Source: Malachius bipustulatus (Eukaryota; Arthropoda; Insecta; Coleoptera; Melyridae). Taken from it: a stretch of 64,000 nt of DNA. Position numbers and translations under genes: made by a program. Below, one piece after another: positions 1 to 10,869 of the stretch. Position 1 is the stretch's first letter, and the number at the start of each line of letters is the position of its first letter. Below the pieces are notes generated by a model. That model had not been told where the DNA came from, did not search any database, and was given only the letters and a program-made list of their open reading frames with translations. The stretch spans positions 13,859,867 to 13,923,866 of the forward strand of contig OU342630.1 of NCBI GenBank assembly GCA_910589415.1, in the 5' to 3' direction.

Positions 1-92
1 TTTTATTTTATTTATTATTATGTATTTATTCTCGACGAAGCTGAAAACAATCTGGCTACAAGCACAAGAAAAATAGGTGCAAATTTGAATTT

Positions 93-300
93 GTGTCATG
101 TTACAGTATGGAAAATTTTGAAAATAAGTTTTTTGTTCATGTTGAAAAATGCCTTTTTTCTCGAGAACGGTGGCTGCTACAGCTTTTGACCAGGAGTACT
201 TTTTTGTGTAAAAAACATTGGCGCTCTGAAATTTGCTCTAAAAATGATAATTTTTCCAGTGCCTACATATTAGAGAATAAGCAATAGAGCCAAAAACTTT
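93..300. repeat. Fragment of a foldback-type repeat
   Basis: The stretch resembles 6880-7060 and 37960-38170. All three share 'ctcgagaa' or 'ctcgaaaa' followed by 'accaggagtac' or 'taaccaggagtat', then 'ttttgtgta.aaaacattg'. It is probably a piece of the repeat family described at 6732-7285, cut by the window edge and by the copia fragment. No gene is seen here. Confidence 0.4.
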
Positions 301-703
301 CAATTTTTGAGCATTCAGTTTCACATCATACCAAATTTCTGCTGACGTTCTGTTTCGCGCAAAATGTATTGACTTATTCAGAATTCTATTTATTAAATAA
401 GAAGCAGTCCTGGTGACTTCTACCCATAGTGTCTTTGACAGACCACTATCAATAATCATAGCTCTAGCTTTCTCCACTAAAGTCCTATTGAAACATTCGC
501 TTACACCATTTTGCTGTGGATTATATAAAGAACTGTGTATTCCATTCTTATTCCACTTCTTTCACAAAACAGCTTGAAATGATTTGAAGAATATTCACCA
601 CCATTATCAACTCGTAATCTACATATTCTTGTCTGAAACTGAGCTTCAACACTTGCTTTATAAGCTTGGATATGGGCAAAAGCTTTATATTTATTCTTCA
701 TAG
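238..703 (-). pseudogene. copia-type integrase fragment
   Basis: Two minus-strand pieces, at 501-701 and 238-500, encode the catalytic core of a Ty1/copia integrase. Visible motifs are RVDNGGEYSS (second catalytic Asp) and, after a frame break near 530, NGVSECFNRTLVEKAR, which carries the catalytic Glu region, then LWVEVTRTASYLINR. The zinc-binding N terminus, gag, RT and RNase H are absent. The fragment ends abruptly at about 703 against another repeat. It is a dead relic about 460 bp long. Confidence 0.75.
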
Positions 704-1125
704 GATATTTTGGGGCTCGGCCCTGCTTCGTTAATTGGTAGAGACCAAATTCGTTTAGGAAATTTCAAAAAAATAAAAACCTTTTTTCTGCAAAGTAAAT
801 AATTTTTAATACCTTTATGATTTTTATAAAATTCTTAGATTTATGAAATAAACATCAAATAAATGAAAAATCATAGCTAGTCGTTGATTTTGAAATTTGG
901 TTAGAGGCTTAAATGTTGATTCTTAACAACTTTTTTAAATTACTATTAGTCCTATTATTTACCATTTAAAAAGTACTTTACAGCATAGAAAAACAGGTTT
1001 CTTGAAAATTTCCAAGGCATAAGTATTTATATTTTCATAGCTAAAATTATATTAGAAATTAGTCTTTAACCAAAAGCAGAAAACTGAAATTGAGAAATTT
1101 TTATCTTTTATAAGAGTCAATTCAC
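703..1125. repeat. Degenerate arm of the 45.5-46.2 kb foldback family
   Basis: From 'ttttggggctcggccctgc' through 'gaaatttggttagaggc' and 'cttttataagagtcaattca' the order of motifs matches one arm of the palindrome at 45491-46240. That palindrome has 'ttttggggttcagccctgc', 'gaaatttggtatacgg' and 'cttttataagagtcgtttca'. This copy is much more diverged and has only one arm. Confidence 0.6.
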
Positions 1126-1130
1126 CTACT

Positions 1131-1510
1131 ATGGCATAAGCCGAACCCACCGTGAATTTTTTATTTAATTTATTTTCATCATCTTTCTCACTATTAAGTG
1201 ACTAGGGTTGTGCTGTGTGTTAGCAAGATACATTGTACTGAAGAGTCCCAATTAGGACGAAACACGTGTCTACAATTTCCACCCCTGACTCATAGAATGA
1301 AATCAATGAATGGCATATTGTTTTGCGATATGTCGTTCACCTTTTGTCAAACTTTGGATAGTAGGCTTTCTCCTACCTCCACGCACATCGGGAGGCACTG
1401 CACTCAGTTGTTGGCATGCGTTTTGGCTGCCTGGGGTGTATCCTATGGCGCAAGCCGAGCCTACCGTGCATTTTTTATGTAATTTATTTTCAATTCACCT
1501 ACTACACTGT
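1131..1510 (+). repeat. 313-bp direct repeat unit carrying a hammerhead ribozyme
   Basis: A roughly 49-bp block beginning 'tatggcataagccgaaccc' at 1131 recurs at 1444 as 'tatggcgcaagccgagcct', so one full unit of about 313 bp plus the start of a second is present. The second is cut off by the foldback element starting at 1511. Tandem units with type I hammerheads are known in Penelope-like element terminal repeats, in retrozymes and in some insect satellites. No reverse transcriptase is adjacent, so the owner element cannot be named. Confidence 0.6.
1232..1276 (+). ncRNA. Type I hammerhead ribozyme
   Basis: All conserved parts are present in order. Stem I 5' strand ATTGTA (1232-1237); box CTGAAGA (1238-1244); stem II GTCC/GGAC (1245-1248 with 1255-1258) closed by the six-base loop CAATTA; box GAA (1259-1261); a minimal stem III AC/GT (1262-1263 with 1268-1269) around loop ACGT; cleavage nucleotide C at 1270 in the triplet GTC; stem I 3' strand TACAAT (1271-1276), exactly complementary to the 5' strand. 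The two-base-pair stem III is typical of hammerheads in Penelope-like elements. Cleavage is predicted between 1270 and 1271. Activity is inferred, not shown. Confidence 0.85.
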
Positions 1511-3721
1511 ATACAGGGTGATTCATGAGTGACCTTACATAGACCAATGGTGATAAGCGGACTTCAAGGCGGGTCGAAAACCACAAAAGAAATTTTTTTT
1601 GTGTGATTGGTTAAGAAGTTACAGGGTGTTTTATGTCTCAGGTACAAAACTTTGATAGGCGATATTTCTGAAACGGCTGCAGATATTTTGTAGAAATTTA
1701 CTAGGAATGGTGCATTCCGGAAACTCATCAAAACCGCATTCTGAGTTAATTAAAAATCCAGGACCGGACTTGAAAATTTTTGCCCCCAAGGTCTTTGTTG
1801 AAAAAGTTTATTTTCTGACCGTGCTACTGAAAAACTGTCATCGAATTTGAAAAGATAAGAAAAAAATCTATAGAAATCATTCCTCAATTTGAACGGCACA
1901 CCCAAACCGTCTCGAAAAAAAAATGTCAAAGTAAAACTTCTCAGTAAATTATCGTTTTCGAGCAGACATATTTTACTTAATGTTCGTCTGAATTCCTTCA
2001 AATTTATTTTTTGACTTGTTTCTGTGGGAAAAATGTTTGACAGAAGGCCAAGCTTTATTACTGGGAAATCAGGTGTCAACTGCAAAATTTTCAGATTTCA
2101 CTAATAATCACAAATCATTTCACTAATAACGAATACCAGACAGTATGTTTGTGTATGGTTTCTGCAATGAAAATTCAAGAGCAGCTGCGAGAGAATACCA
2201 TAGAAGATCACAATCGAAGAACACCGGCCCATGTAACGTTTCGCGTCTGTTTTCCAATTTTCTCGAAACCACGGCATATTTCCCTGAGTTCAAAGGAATG
2301 CTGAACCTCAATTGAAAAATCTGAACCATCAAAACATCGTGGAGATGGTGGCAGTAAATCCAAGTACAACTACGCGAAGAATTGGGCAAGCACTGGGCAT
2401 TTCTCAATCAAGAGTATCGGGAACCTTGAAAAAAAAAGAAGAGCGCGGATGCATCCCTGTCAAGTACAAAGCGTACAGAGGCTTCAACCATTCAATGAAG
2501 TTCCATTGAATGGACTGCGTAGAATTTTGTGTACTGATCGAAGCTCAGTTCACGCGGGATGGTGTAACGAATAAAAAAAACTCCCACCTATGGGCATATG
2601 AAAATCCGCGCTCTGTTGTTCAGAAGAACTCGCAACAGATTTTCTATAAATGTGCAGTGTGGCATTGCAAATGATATGATGGGTGGGAGGGTGAAATGAA
2701 ATGAGGGTCCTAATAGGACCCCATTTTTTGCTGGGCAGCTCACGGGGGAAATTTATTTACTTTTCCTACAAGTCTTTTTGCCCGGCTTGCTTGCAGAGGC
2801 GAACGTGAACAGGCGTGCTCTTTCCTTCCAGCAAGATGGGGCACCACCGCATTTTTCTCGACAAGTCAGAGAGCATCTCCACAATGAGTACCCCAATCGT
2901 TGGTTCGGGCGCGGCGGCCCTAATTCCTGACCACCTAGGTCCCCCAACCTCACTGTTTTAGACTATTACCCATGGGGCCATATGAAGCAGGAAGTCTAAA
3001 AAACGGAAGTAAGTACCAGAGAGGAGCTCAGGACACGAATACTGGTAGTTGCTGATGAAATTAGAAACAACAGGCAAATAATTCAAAAAGCAAACCAAAA
3101 TTTATGGAAACGCTGCAGGAAATGTATTGAAGTTGGTAAAGGACATTTTGAGAACCGTTTATAACATTAATATTGATAACATTTAATTTACACTGACATT
3201 TTTCCCACAGAAACAAGTCAAAAAATAAATTTGAAGGAATTCAGACGAACATTAAGTAAAATATGTCTGCTCGAAAACGATAATTTACTGAGAAGTTTTA
3301 CTTTGACATTTTTTTTTCGAGACGGTTTGGGTGTGCCGATCAAATTGAGGAATGATTTCTATAGACTTTTTTCTTATCTTTTCAAATTCGATGACAGTTT
3401 TTCAGTAGCACGGTCAGAAAATAAACTTTTTCAACAAAGACCATGGGGGCAAAAATTTTCAAGTCCGGTCCTGGATTTTTAATTAACTCAGAATGCGGTT
3501 TTGATGAGTTTCCGGAATGCACCATTCCTAGTAAATTTCTACAAAATATCTCCAGCCGTTTCAGAAATATCGCCTATCAAAGTTTTGTACCTGAGACATA
3601 AAACACCCTGTAACTCCTTAACCAATCACACAAAAAAAAATTCTTTTGTGATTTTCGACCCGCCTTGAAGTCCGCTTATCACCATTGGTCTATGTAAGGT
3701 CACTCATGAATCACCCTGTAT
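1511..3721. mobile_element. Foldback DNA transposon with about 520-bp inverted arms
   Basis: The ends are ATACAGGGTGATTCATGAGT and its complement. Arms 1511-2033 and 3199-3721 are inverted copies; a short open frame (FRRTLSKICLLENDNLLRSF...) occurs nearly identically in both arms, on opposite strands. The centre holds a dead DDE transposase, which ties this terminal-repeat type to that transposase family. The element inserted into the second unit of the hammerhead repeat. Confidence 0.8.
2120..3060 (+). pseudogene. Dead Tc3-like (DUF4817-type) DDE transposase
   Basis: Plus-strand pieces in several frames follow the order of this insect transposase family. First is an N-terminal helix-turn-helix stretch near 2148-2290 (FCNENSRAAAREYHRRSQ). 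Then comes NPSTTTRRIGQALGISQSRV (2355-2420), then ENPRSVVQKNSQQIFYKCAV (2600-2660). Last is the C-terminal catalytic block QQDGAPPHFSRQVREHL, NRWFGRGGP and PPRSPNLTVLDYYPWGHMK (2825-2990), with a stop codon inside it. Frameshifts and stops make it inactive. The family assignment rests on remembered motifs. Confidence 0.65.
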
Positions 3722-4378
3722 TCCATTTCTGGAAATTTGTTGCTCATTTCTAAAGTATACATTTTTTATTATTTGTAAACTTTTACTTTTGTTAAACCAA
3801 CTTCTACACACGTTAATTAATTAGAAAGGGTTTTATACAGGGTGTATCTAAGTACATAACACCGAAAAAATTTAAGAGCTGATTTTTTGGTCAAAAATAA
3901 ACAAAAAATTTCGTATAAACGTGTGTCTATAGTAATGGCCATAGATAATATGCAGTGTGGGTAGCATAGGGCAATGCATTTTAAATGGGCAAAAAACTGA
4001 CAGCGTTGTCAGTTCAATGCAAGCAGTGCGACAGGTTCATATAAAAATATTAAAATCGAAAGATAATTGACATTTCTATTCTCAGGATTTCTAGACAAAA
4101 ATAATTGAGGTTCTGTTGAAATGTCAAAAAGTAATAATTTTTGATGTTTGTATAACGTATAGACTGCATATTGCTATGTGGCTATTGCTTTTACATTAAA
4201 AAATATTATTTGAACACATTCCTTATTTAAAGAGGTAGGTAAAATGAAAATCGTAGTGCTTGTTGATAAAATTTTATTTCTTGCTACTTTAGTAATGATA
4301 AGTTTATTTATCAAGGCTTCCCTATTTGGGAAGTGACGATTATTTGATAGATAGGCAGGTATACTGCCTTTGCATTTT

Positions 4379-5499
4379 ATACAGTGAGAACCACATAACG
4401 CGGAACATCAGAAAAAATATGACGCAGTCTAATTAACGTTGTTGAACCATTTAAAATGGAACATAGCGAAATCAATGCATTTCCAACAAAGCCGCTACAA
4501 TACGTTAACAATACCGTAGTTATGGTTACGTTCGAGCATTGTTGAATTTAGCATTAGTGAGTTATTTAAAATAGAACATAGGGATTCTCTATTGAAAGTC
4601 AATGCAATAAATCATTTTTTAATTAAAACGAAATTATTTCAAAATATAAAAAAGTGTAACTTTATACTAATTATTTTATAAAGAAACAATATAATTGTAA
4701 ATTAAATACTGCAGAGTGTTAATTATTCTAAAATAGTATCAAACATCCGTTAACTATAGGCAAGTGTCCTAAAAAATTATTGTAGAATCAATACATTTAT
4801 CGTATTTCTGTACTGTTCAGGAGATATTTCTTCGCAGCTCTTCTTCTCCTTTGTTTGAGCTTTTCAATGTGGTAGATAGAAACGATGTTAGCAACTGATT
4901 ACTTGACTTTTCTCCAGTAAAAAAATCCAAGTATGTTAAGTCTGGTGACCTGGGCGGCCACTTAATTACTCCATCTCTTCCTATCCACCTACCGGGAAAC
5001 TGAGCATTTTAAGCAATAATTATTGTCGAACTTGCCGGGAAAAATTGGCAGCTGTAACATTTTGTTGGTACCACAAAAGGCCTTCTACTTGTAGATTATT
5101 TATGGTCGGAATGATTCTTTCTTGCAGTGGCTGCAAAATATGAGTGTTAACCATTTCAGCCCACACATTCACTTTCTATGGATACTGTGTCCTGTAGTGA
5201 CATGGTACCAGCGCTAATTTTCAACTTCACATAAAGAAGACACACTGCATGCGGTGTACCATGTACATAAATTTCAATTTTCTCATCAGCTGTACACATT
5301 TTTGATGAATTAAGTAACTACCTACGCTAGTATGTAACTGACGACAAGTTTTACTCATAAACGTCAAATTAATAATTTAATCTGAAGTGGGGGGTTATTG
5401 CAAAACGATCAACGACCTTGCCCGGCAACGAATCGATCTCCATAGCAATACTTCACAAGCTCATTTCCTATGTTCCGTCTTAAAAAACTCTCACTGTAT
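4379..5499. mobile_element. Nested DNA transposon with ATACAGTGAGA ends
   Basis: Left end ATACAGTGAGAACCACATAA and the inverse of 5499 (ATACAGTGAGAGTTTTTTAA) match at the tip, and both continue to a 'cggaacat' block. The interior encodes minus-strand transposase remnants. The element lies wholly inside the larger foldback unit. Confidence 0.65.
4840..5290 (-). pseudogene. Second dead Tc3-like (DUF4817-type) transposase
   Basis: Minus-strand translation gives LQERIIPTINNLQVEG, then LLWYQQNVTAANFSRQVRQ, then after a frame break FPGRWIGRDGVIKWPPRSPD and LTYLDFF. This parallels the block in the 1511-3721 element, including the shared FSRQVR. Where the other copy has QQDGAPPH this one has QQNVTAAN, so the conserved Asp is lost. 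The N-terminal part is not recognisable. Confidence 0.6.
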
Positions 5500-6731
5500 A
5501 TTCATTAACACTTTTAGAAAAAACAACTTCGAGTAGATGTCTCAGTAGTTTTGCCAGTTATGTATAAGATTCTCCTTTGGCCGTATACGGCAATGTAATC
5601 ATATACTCATCTTCTATCTTCACGTTAGTGCCTATCACTTGCAAATTACTTCTTTTCATCAGGGGACTTAGGTCAAGTACTTACTTTAAATTAAGACTGA
5701 AAAAGCACATATTAATAGACTCATTGGTAACATCCCCCTGAGAAGAAGAATAATTTAAGTACTGATTCAAATTAAATATTTCAAAATATTAAATTAAATA
5801 TACATCAACACTCGTATTAGCTTGGAGCCTAGGTATTTGCTGTTGAACTGAGAACTTGTTGTTGCGGTCCAAGAATATTTCTTGTCTCCGAGAAAGAAGG
5901 AATAGTGTATTGGTTTTTAGCTTAAGTGCAGAAAAATAATATTGAGACTCAAAATCGCTGTCCGTTATTCAAGTATTCAAGAAATAATACAAAAATAAAT
6001 ATAACTTCGTGAATTATTTTATACCTCTGTGTAATTAACGTGACAGTTTTGTTATTTACTTAATTATCAATGTTTGGTTACCAACGCAACGTCAATTATT
6101 GCCACTAAACAGAGTATCTGTCAGTTGAAAATTCAAATTCCGCATCTACCTAATTATTCTGTGGAGTAAGCGTAAATGTAGATTTTAAGGAAATGTGTTC
6201 TGGCAAGAAATTGTAGAAGGAATGACAAATACCGCGTCATAGCATTTACAATCATTTAGTATAAATAATAATATAAGTCATACTTATACTAAATTATTAT
6301 TATCAATATAAGTATGTATTATACATACACCTACGAATATGTTCTGACTTACTAAATAATCGAAACAATTTTGTTCATAAAATGGATATTAATTTGAAAA
6401 AGAAGAATATAATAAACTTTGACGGATTCAAAAGAATATAATAATTATTTAATATCTGAATATTGTAATATTAATGTATGAAGTTATAAACTCTACTGTG
6501 CTGTTCCATTTTGTGCAATCCTCACTTATGAACGAGATCAATGTTAAAAGAGCAGTCTGCGGAGGTACAAAATGTTACAGAAGTGCAACGAATTAAATCG
6601 TTTTCAAAATGAAGAGCGTACGCTCGTGGACGCCTGCTTCCCAGAAGTACGACAAAAGCGGCAACTATGAGCGCCATAAGAGCACTGCTGCATTATAACT
6701 ATGGCACTTACTATAGAAATGCAACCTTTTT
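5500..6731. other. AT-rich stretch with no recognised feature
   Basis: I see no long open frame, no splice-bounded exon and no clear terminal repeats. It is part of the interior of the 3835-7391 unit. An AT-rich inverted motif ('ataatataagtc..acttatact') lies near 6265-6290. Confidence 0.5.
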
Positions 6732-7285
6732 GAGATACAGGGTGTCAAAAAAAGATTATTTTACCAGTTTTTTGAAGATATTTGGGGAACCGTTTGAGAT
6801 ATGAAACTCACCTTTTGTAAATGTCATATCATTGATATTTATAGCTAGTTTTTTAATACTGAGTTTTTTCATGTGTCATTATAGTGGAGATCTCAGAAAT
6901 GAGCGAAGTTTTTTTGCCCTTAATTTTTCGACACTTGTCTTGAAACATTCAAAGCGAGTTTTTCATCGTAAATGCCCGTTTTTCTCGAAAATGGATCACA
7001 TTAGCAGTTATAACCAGGAGTATATTTTTGTGTAGAAAACATTGACGGTTAAAAGTGTGCTTTTAAAATATCAATTTACCCAGTGTCGTAGATATTAGGG
7101 GCAAAAAATCCCCCCAACCCTAAAAATCTCCGGCACTGGCATACTTAAAAAAGTTAGTTAGCATTAAAATAGTTGCTAATATCAATGATAAGATCTGTAC
7201 AAAAGCTGAATTCTGTGTCTAATACGGTTCCCGAGACATCTTCAAAAAACTCGAAAAACAATATTTTTTTGACACCCTGTATCTC
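6732..7285. mobile_element. Nested foldback element (GATACAGGGTGTCAAAA ends)
   Basis: The left arm begins 'gatacagggtgtcaaaaaaa'. The inverse of the right arm begins identically and both continue to 'gttttttgaagat'. A partial copy is found at 37790-38190. No coding capacity is recognised. Confidence 0.65.
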
Positions 7286-7391
7286 AAAAGGGTGCATATC
7301 CAGACACACGTTAATAGGAATTTTTTTGTTTATTTTTTATCAAAGAATCCTCCTCTAAATTTTTTCGGTGTTATTTAGATACACCCTGTAT

Positions 7392-7914
7392 AGTCTAGGG
7401 GTAGATTAAAATGATAAGGAAAGGTTTGGTGTTACCCTCGTTTGGTGAGAAATTTTTTTAAATAAAATATTTAACTGAAATTCAATTTAAAAGTGTTCAT
7501 AATAATGTTCGGGGATAATCACTGATAATTAAACAATCAAAAATACCCTGGTTCCTTAGTTATGTTTTTTTGAAGATGGAAATAATGGAAATAAAAAATA
7601 AACAAGTAATGGGAATATTATGAAATTGAACTAAAATGGTGCATTATATTCCACTGAAATTTCAACCTATAAACTATAAATATCCTAAAAGTATTTGCTA
7701 CTGATACTGAACATGCTAATTAATGCCACAATAATCATTGTTAAAAATTAGTATGATTAGATTTAGCCTGGTATGTTATGTTTTGTTATTCTACAATGGG
7801 GGCCAATAACTAAAAATTCCTCAAATCCATAAAACTAGTTATTATTTTAATATCAAATAATAATAATTGCTCATTTAAACAAATAAAGAAACCTGAAATT
7901 AGTGTCCTACGTAC
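7392..7914. other. Stretch with no recognised feature
   Basis: AT-rich sequence between two foldback elements. No open frame, exon or repeat structure was recognised. Confidence 0.5.
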
Positions 7915-9052
7915 ATACAGGGTGTCGCTAAAAGGTACCACCAACGCTCTACCGCAGATTCCTGAGTACAAAATATGCCGATTTAGCCAAAATGATCTAT
8001 TTCCAAAAAGGCACCCTTTTTAAGATACAGCCCTTAAAAGGGGGTCAAACAAAAACACGTTTTCCAGGATAAGTCAAAAACGGATTAACTGAGAAACTGC
8101 AAAATTGCACCGCCTATTACTATTGTTAAAAGCAGTAAACTGACCTAATTTTACGAATATTGACCTCAAAAACATTGTTCCTGTTTTTGAGGTCACGACT
8201 CACTTTTTACTCCAGAACTTTTATATCCGCACGCCACTGATCTGCATCGTTTTCCAGTACTTAATTTTTTATGATGGACCTACACTACTAAAAACGTATT
8301 TCTGTGAAAATCTTTTTTTTTTGTTTAAAAATTAATTTCAACAACAACATTCCCCACAGATTCCTGGCTTACGAATATGCCGATTTAACCACTATTATTT
8401 ATGTCTTAAAAGGCCTCTTTTCAAGATACAGCCCTTTATTGAATACACATTTTCCAAAATAAGTAAAAAATGAATAATTAAATTAAAAACTTTAGTTCTA
8501 CCGCTTGCTACAATTTTATCTCAAGGCCAGCAAATGCGAATAAAATCATTTCTGTGGAATAAAAATTATTATTTTAATTAAAAAAAGATTCTCACAAATA
8601 CGTTTTCGTGGTGTAAGTCTATCAATAAAAATTAATTATGGGAAAACCATGCAAGAAACCAAACTTTTATAAAAGAGCAAAAAATTTAGTAGTACTTAAG
8701 TCTTTGGATAAAAAAAAAAACAGAATCAATCAGTGGCATGCGGATAAAAAAGTTCCGGAGTAAAAGTGACGAGTGACATCAAAAACAGGAACAACCTGTA
8801 TGTCAATGTTTGTAAAATTTGTCAGTCTATTGCTCTTAACAATAGTGGTAGACGGTGCAATTTTGAAGTTTCTCAGTTAAGCCATTTTTTACTTATTCTG
8901 GAAAACGTGTTTTTGGTTGACCCCCCCTTTTAAGTGCGGTATCTTGAAAAGGGTGCTTTTTTGGACATAGATAATTTCTGTTAAATCGGCATATTTTATA
9001 CTCGGGAATCTGTGGTAGAGCGTTGGTGGTACCTTTTAGTGACACCCTGTAT
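7915..9052. mobile_element. Foldback element with ATACAGGGTGTC ends
   Basis: Both ends read ATACAGGGTGTCRCTAAAAG going inward, followed by 'gtaccaccaacgctctaccrcag' in both arms. The arms stay similar for well over 100 bp. Part of the arm motif ('cacagattcctg..tatgccgattta') is repeated again inside near 8350. It is non-coding as far as I can see. Confidence 0.75.
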
Positions 9053-9555
9053 ACTAAAAAATTTGGAAAACTGCATATAGCAAAAAGAGCTTACAAAACT
9101 TTTCCATGCACCTTCCTATTATAATGTATAGAAATATAGATCCATTGTTATTAAATTAATTCAGTCCCCATACAAATTACAAGAGAAGGATAATCAAACT
9201 AATTAATAAATGCAACCACTAATGCATTAGATATTATTATACTACCCACTTGAATCACTACCATATGGCCGATTGGAAATATTATAGAACTAATCATAAT
9301 TAACTAATCATAATTAAGGTTTGTCTGGAAAGCAGTGAAAGCACGCTAATTTTTAACTAATTATTATAATTATCAATAAAAACTTTAATAAATCAAAGTG
9401 TACCTACTTATCAACATGTTATCTATTCAGTTAGGCTTACAAGCAACTAAGCAGTCTCCTAGGAATTAAGAATCTGCTTGTCTACCTCAGAGCTCACTTT
9501 TTTTTTACCGAAGTCAGTGTTTCAGTGCTTTATTTTTTATTTGTGTTTATTATCT
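9053..9555. other. Stretch with no recognised feature
   Basis: AT-rich; nothing identified on either strand. Confidence 0.5.
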
Positions 9556-10449
9556 TGGAGCAAATGAAAACGTAATTTAGGTAGGCCCTGGAAAAAATTT
9601 CATGTCTTAAATTGAATCCTAGGGTAAAATCACTAAAATCTATTTTAAATGTGTTATTTTTCTTATTTTGTGATTTTAAGTTGTGTGGGGTGCGTTCATG
9701 TATTACCTCTGTATACGCTCTGTGTTATGAAAAGCTCTGGAGGCGTTCATATAAATGCAGTAAATTGCAAATAATAATATTAAATTTAAAAAAGTGTGAA
9801 TCTGACAGTTACATAATCTAACACTTTTGAATTATTATTTCCTTTTTTTTATCCTTTGAATTACGTTCATAAAATGGAACAATCTGACTATATTCCGGCA
9901 AATGTAACGCATCGCTTGGTTGTTAGACACACAAACGTCCATTTCTCTTTATGAATGCATGCCACCTTCAGGGCCGTATTTGTTCTTTGAAATGTACCAT
10001 CTATCTGGACTTTTCTCGGTAAGGTATGACACGGCAAAATTCCGTCGGCACAGTTATTTAGGAGAAGCTCAGACGTACCGACTTCATAGGAATAGTTTTT
10101 TTTTTTAATTTGGCGAGCGGCTATCCGCCAAAATGTTATAAACAAGTTTTCCAGACGAGTTTGCCCTCTTAAAAAATGGCCAGCAAATGTCAAAATAATT
10201 ATTATTTGACAATTATTAATAATTTCTTGAATGATAGATTAGACAAGGTTGCCTAACCTTGTCGAAAGTAGGATATTATTTGAAAGTTAAAGGCCACATT
10301 TGTGAATTTAAGAAAACAAGAAGAAGGAAATGTCAGAGTCAGTTTACAATTTTATAAACCAAAATTTTCCATTTTACAGTTTTACAGATCCAATCTAAGA
10401 CATTATTTTTTTTCCAAGACCTATCTAAATTATGTTTTCATTTGCTCAC
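9556..10449. mobile_element. Terminal-repeat element with GAGCAAATGAAAAC ends
   Basis: 'gagcaaatgaaaacgtaatt' at 9556 is inverted at 10449 ('gagcaaatgaaaacataatt') and both continue 'tagrtaggycctggaaaaaa'. A single end of the same family lies at 55386. A minus-strand frame of about 100 codons (9888-10193) inside matches nothing I know. Confidence 0.55.
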
Positions 10450-10727
10450 ACGATAGATGTTAACACAATAAATTATTATTATCATCTTTCCTGCACAATG
10501 TCCTATATTTTTCAATATTAACACTTCATTACGAAATAACAATAACACTTTGGAAAAATAACCTGGGCTGTCAAATATATTTTTTGACAGTTTTTGTGAT
10601 CATCATTTTCTCTTCAACATAATTTGACAACAATGACACTATGAGTGAATTATTCACAACCGGCCGTTGAAAATTAGTACTAGCGAATCTTATTAAAATT
10701 TTCAGGTTTCATGCAACAACGACTCAC

Positions 10728-10869
10728 CTATATGGCAGAAGACCATCGAGAGCCTGGCTGACCGTAGGAGGGCTACTCAGTGCTAATCCCTTAGAAAGCA
10801 GCGATCCATGTAGAGAGAGGGTTTGAGATGCAACCATTTCTGCCATATCGATATCCATTTCTCCTTCAT
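10728..10869 (-). CDS. hiw: highwire exon 21
   Basis: Acceptor ..TTTCAAG|AT and donor ATAG|GTGAGT. It encodes DEGEMDIDMAEMVASQTLSL then LLSKGLALSSPPTVSQALDG, matching the family segment that follows PHR2. It ends in phase 2, so another exon must lie at lower coordinates; none was seen down to base 1, implying an intron of at least 10.7 kb. Confidence 0.9.

Larger units (their letters stand above)
3835..7391. mobile_element. Composite foldback element with nested insertions
   Basis: The left end ATACAGGGTGTATCTAAGTA matches the inverted right end at 7391, and similarity continues about 100 bp inward on both sides ('taacaccgaaaaaattta'). Two further terminal-repeat elements lie inside, at 4379-5499 and 6732-7285, so the unit was built by successive insertions. 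Confidence 0.65.

Noticed and set aside
10234..10262. 'acaaggttgcctaaccttgt' as a terminator or tRNA-like stem
   Set aside because: A short palindrome without other support in a eukaryotic context.
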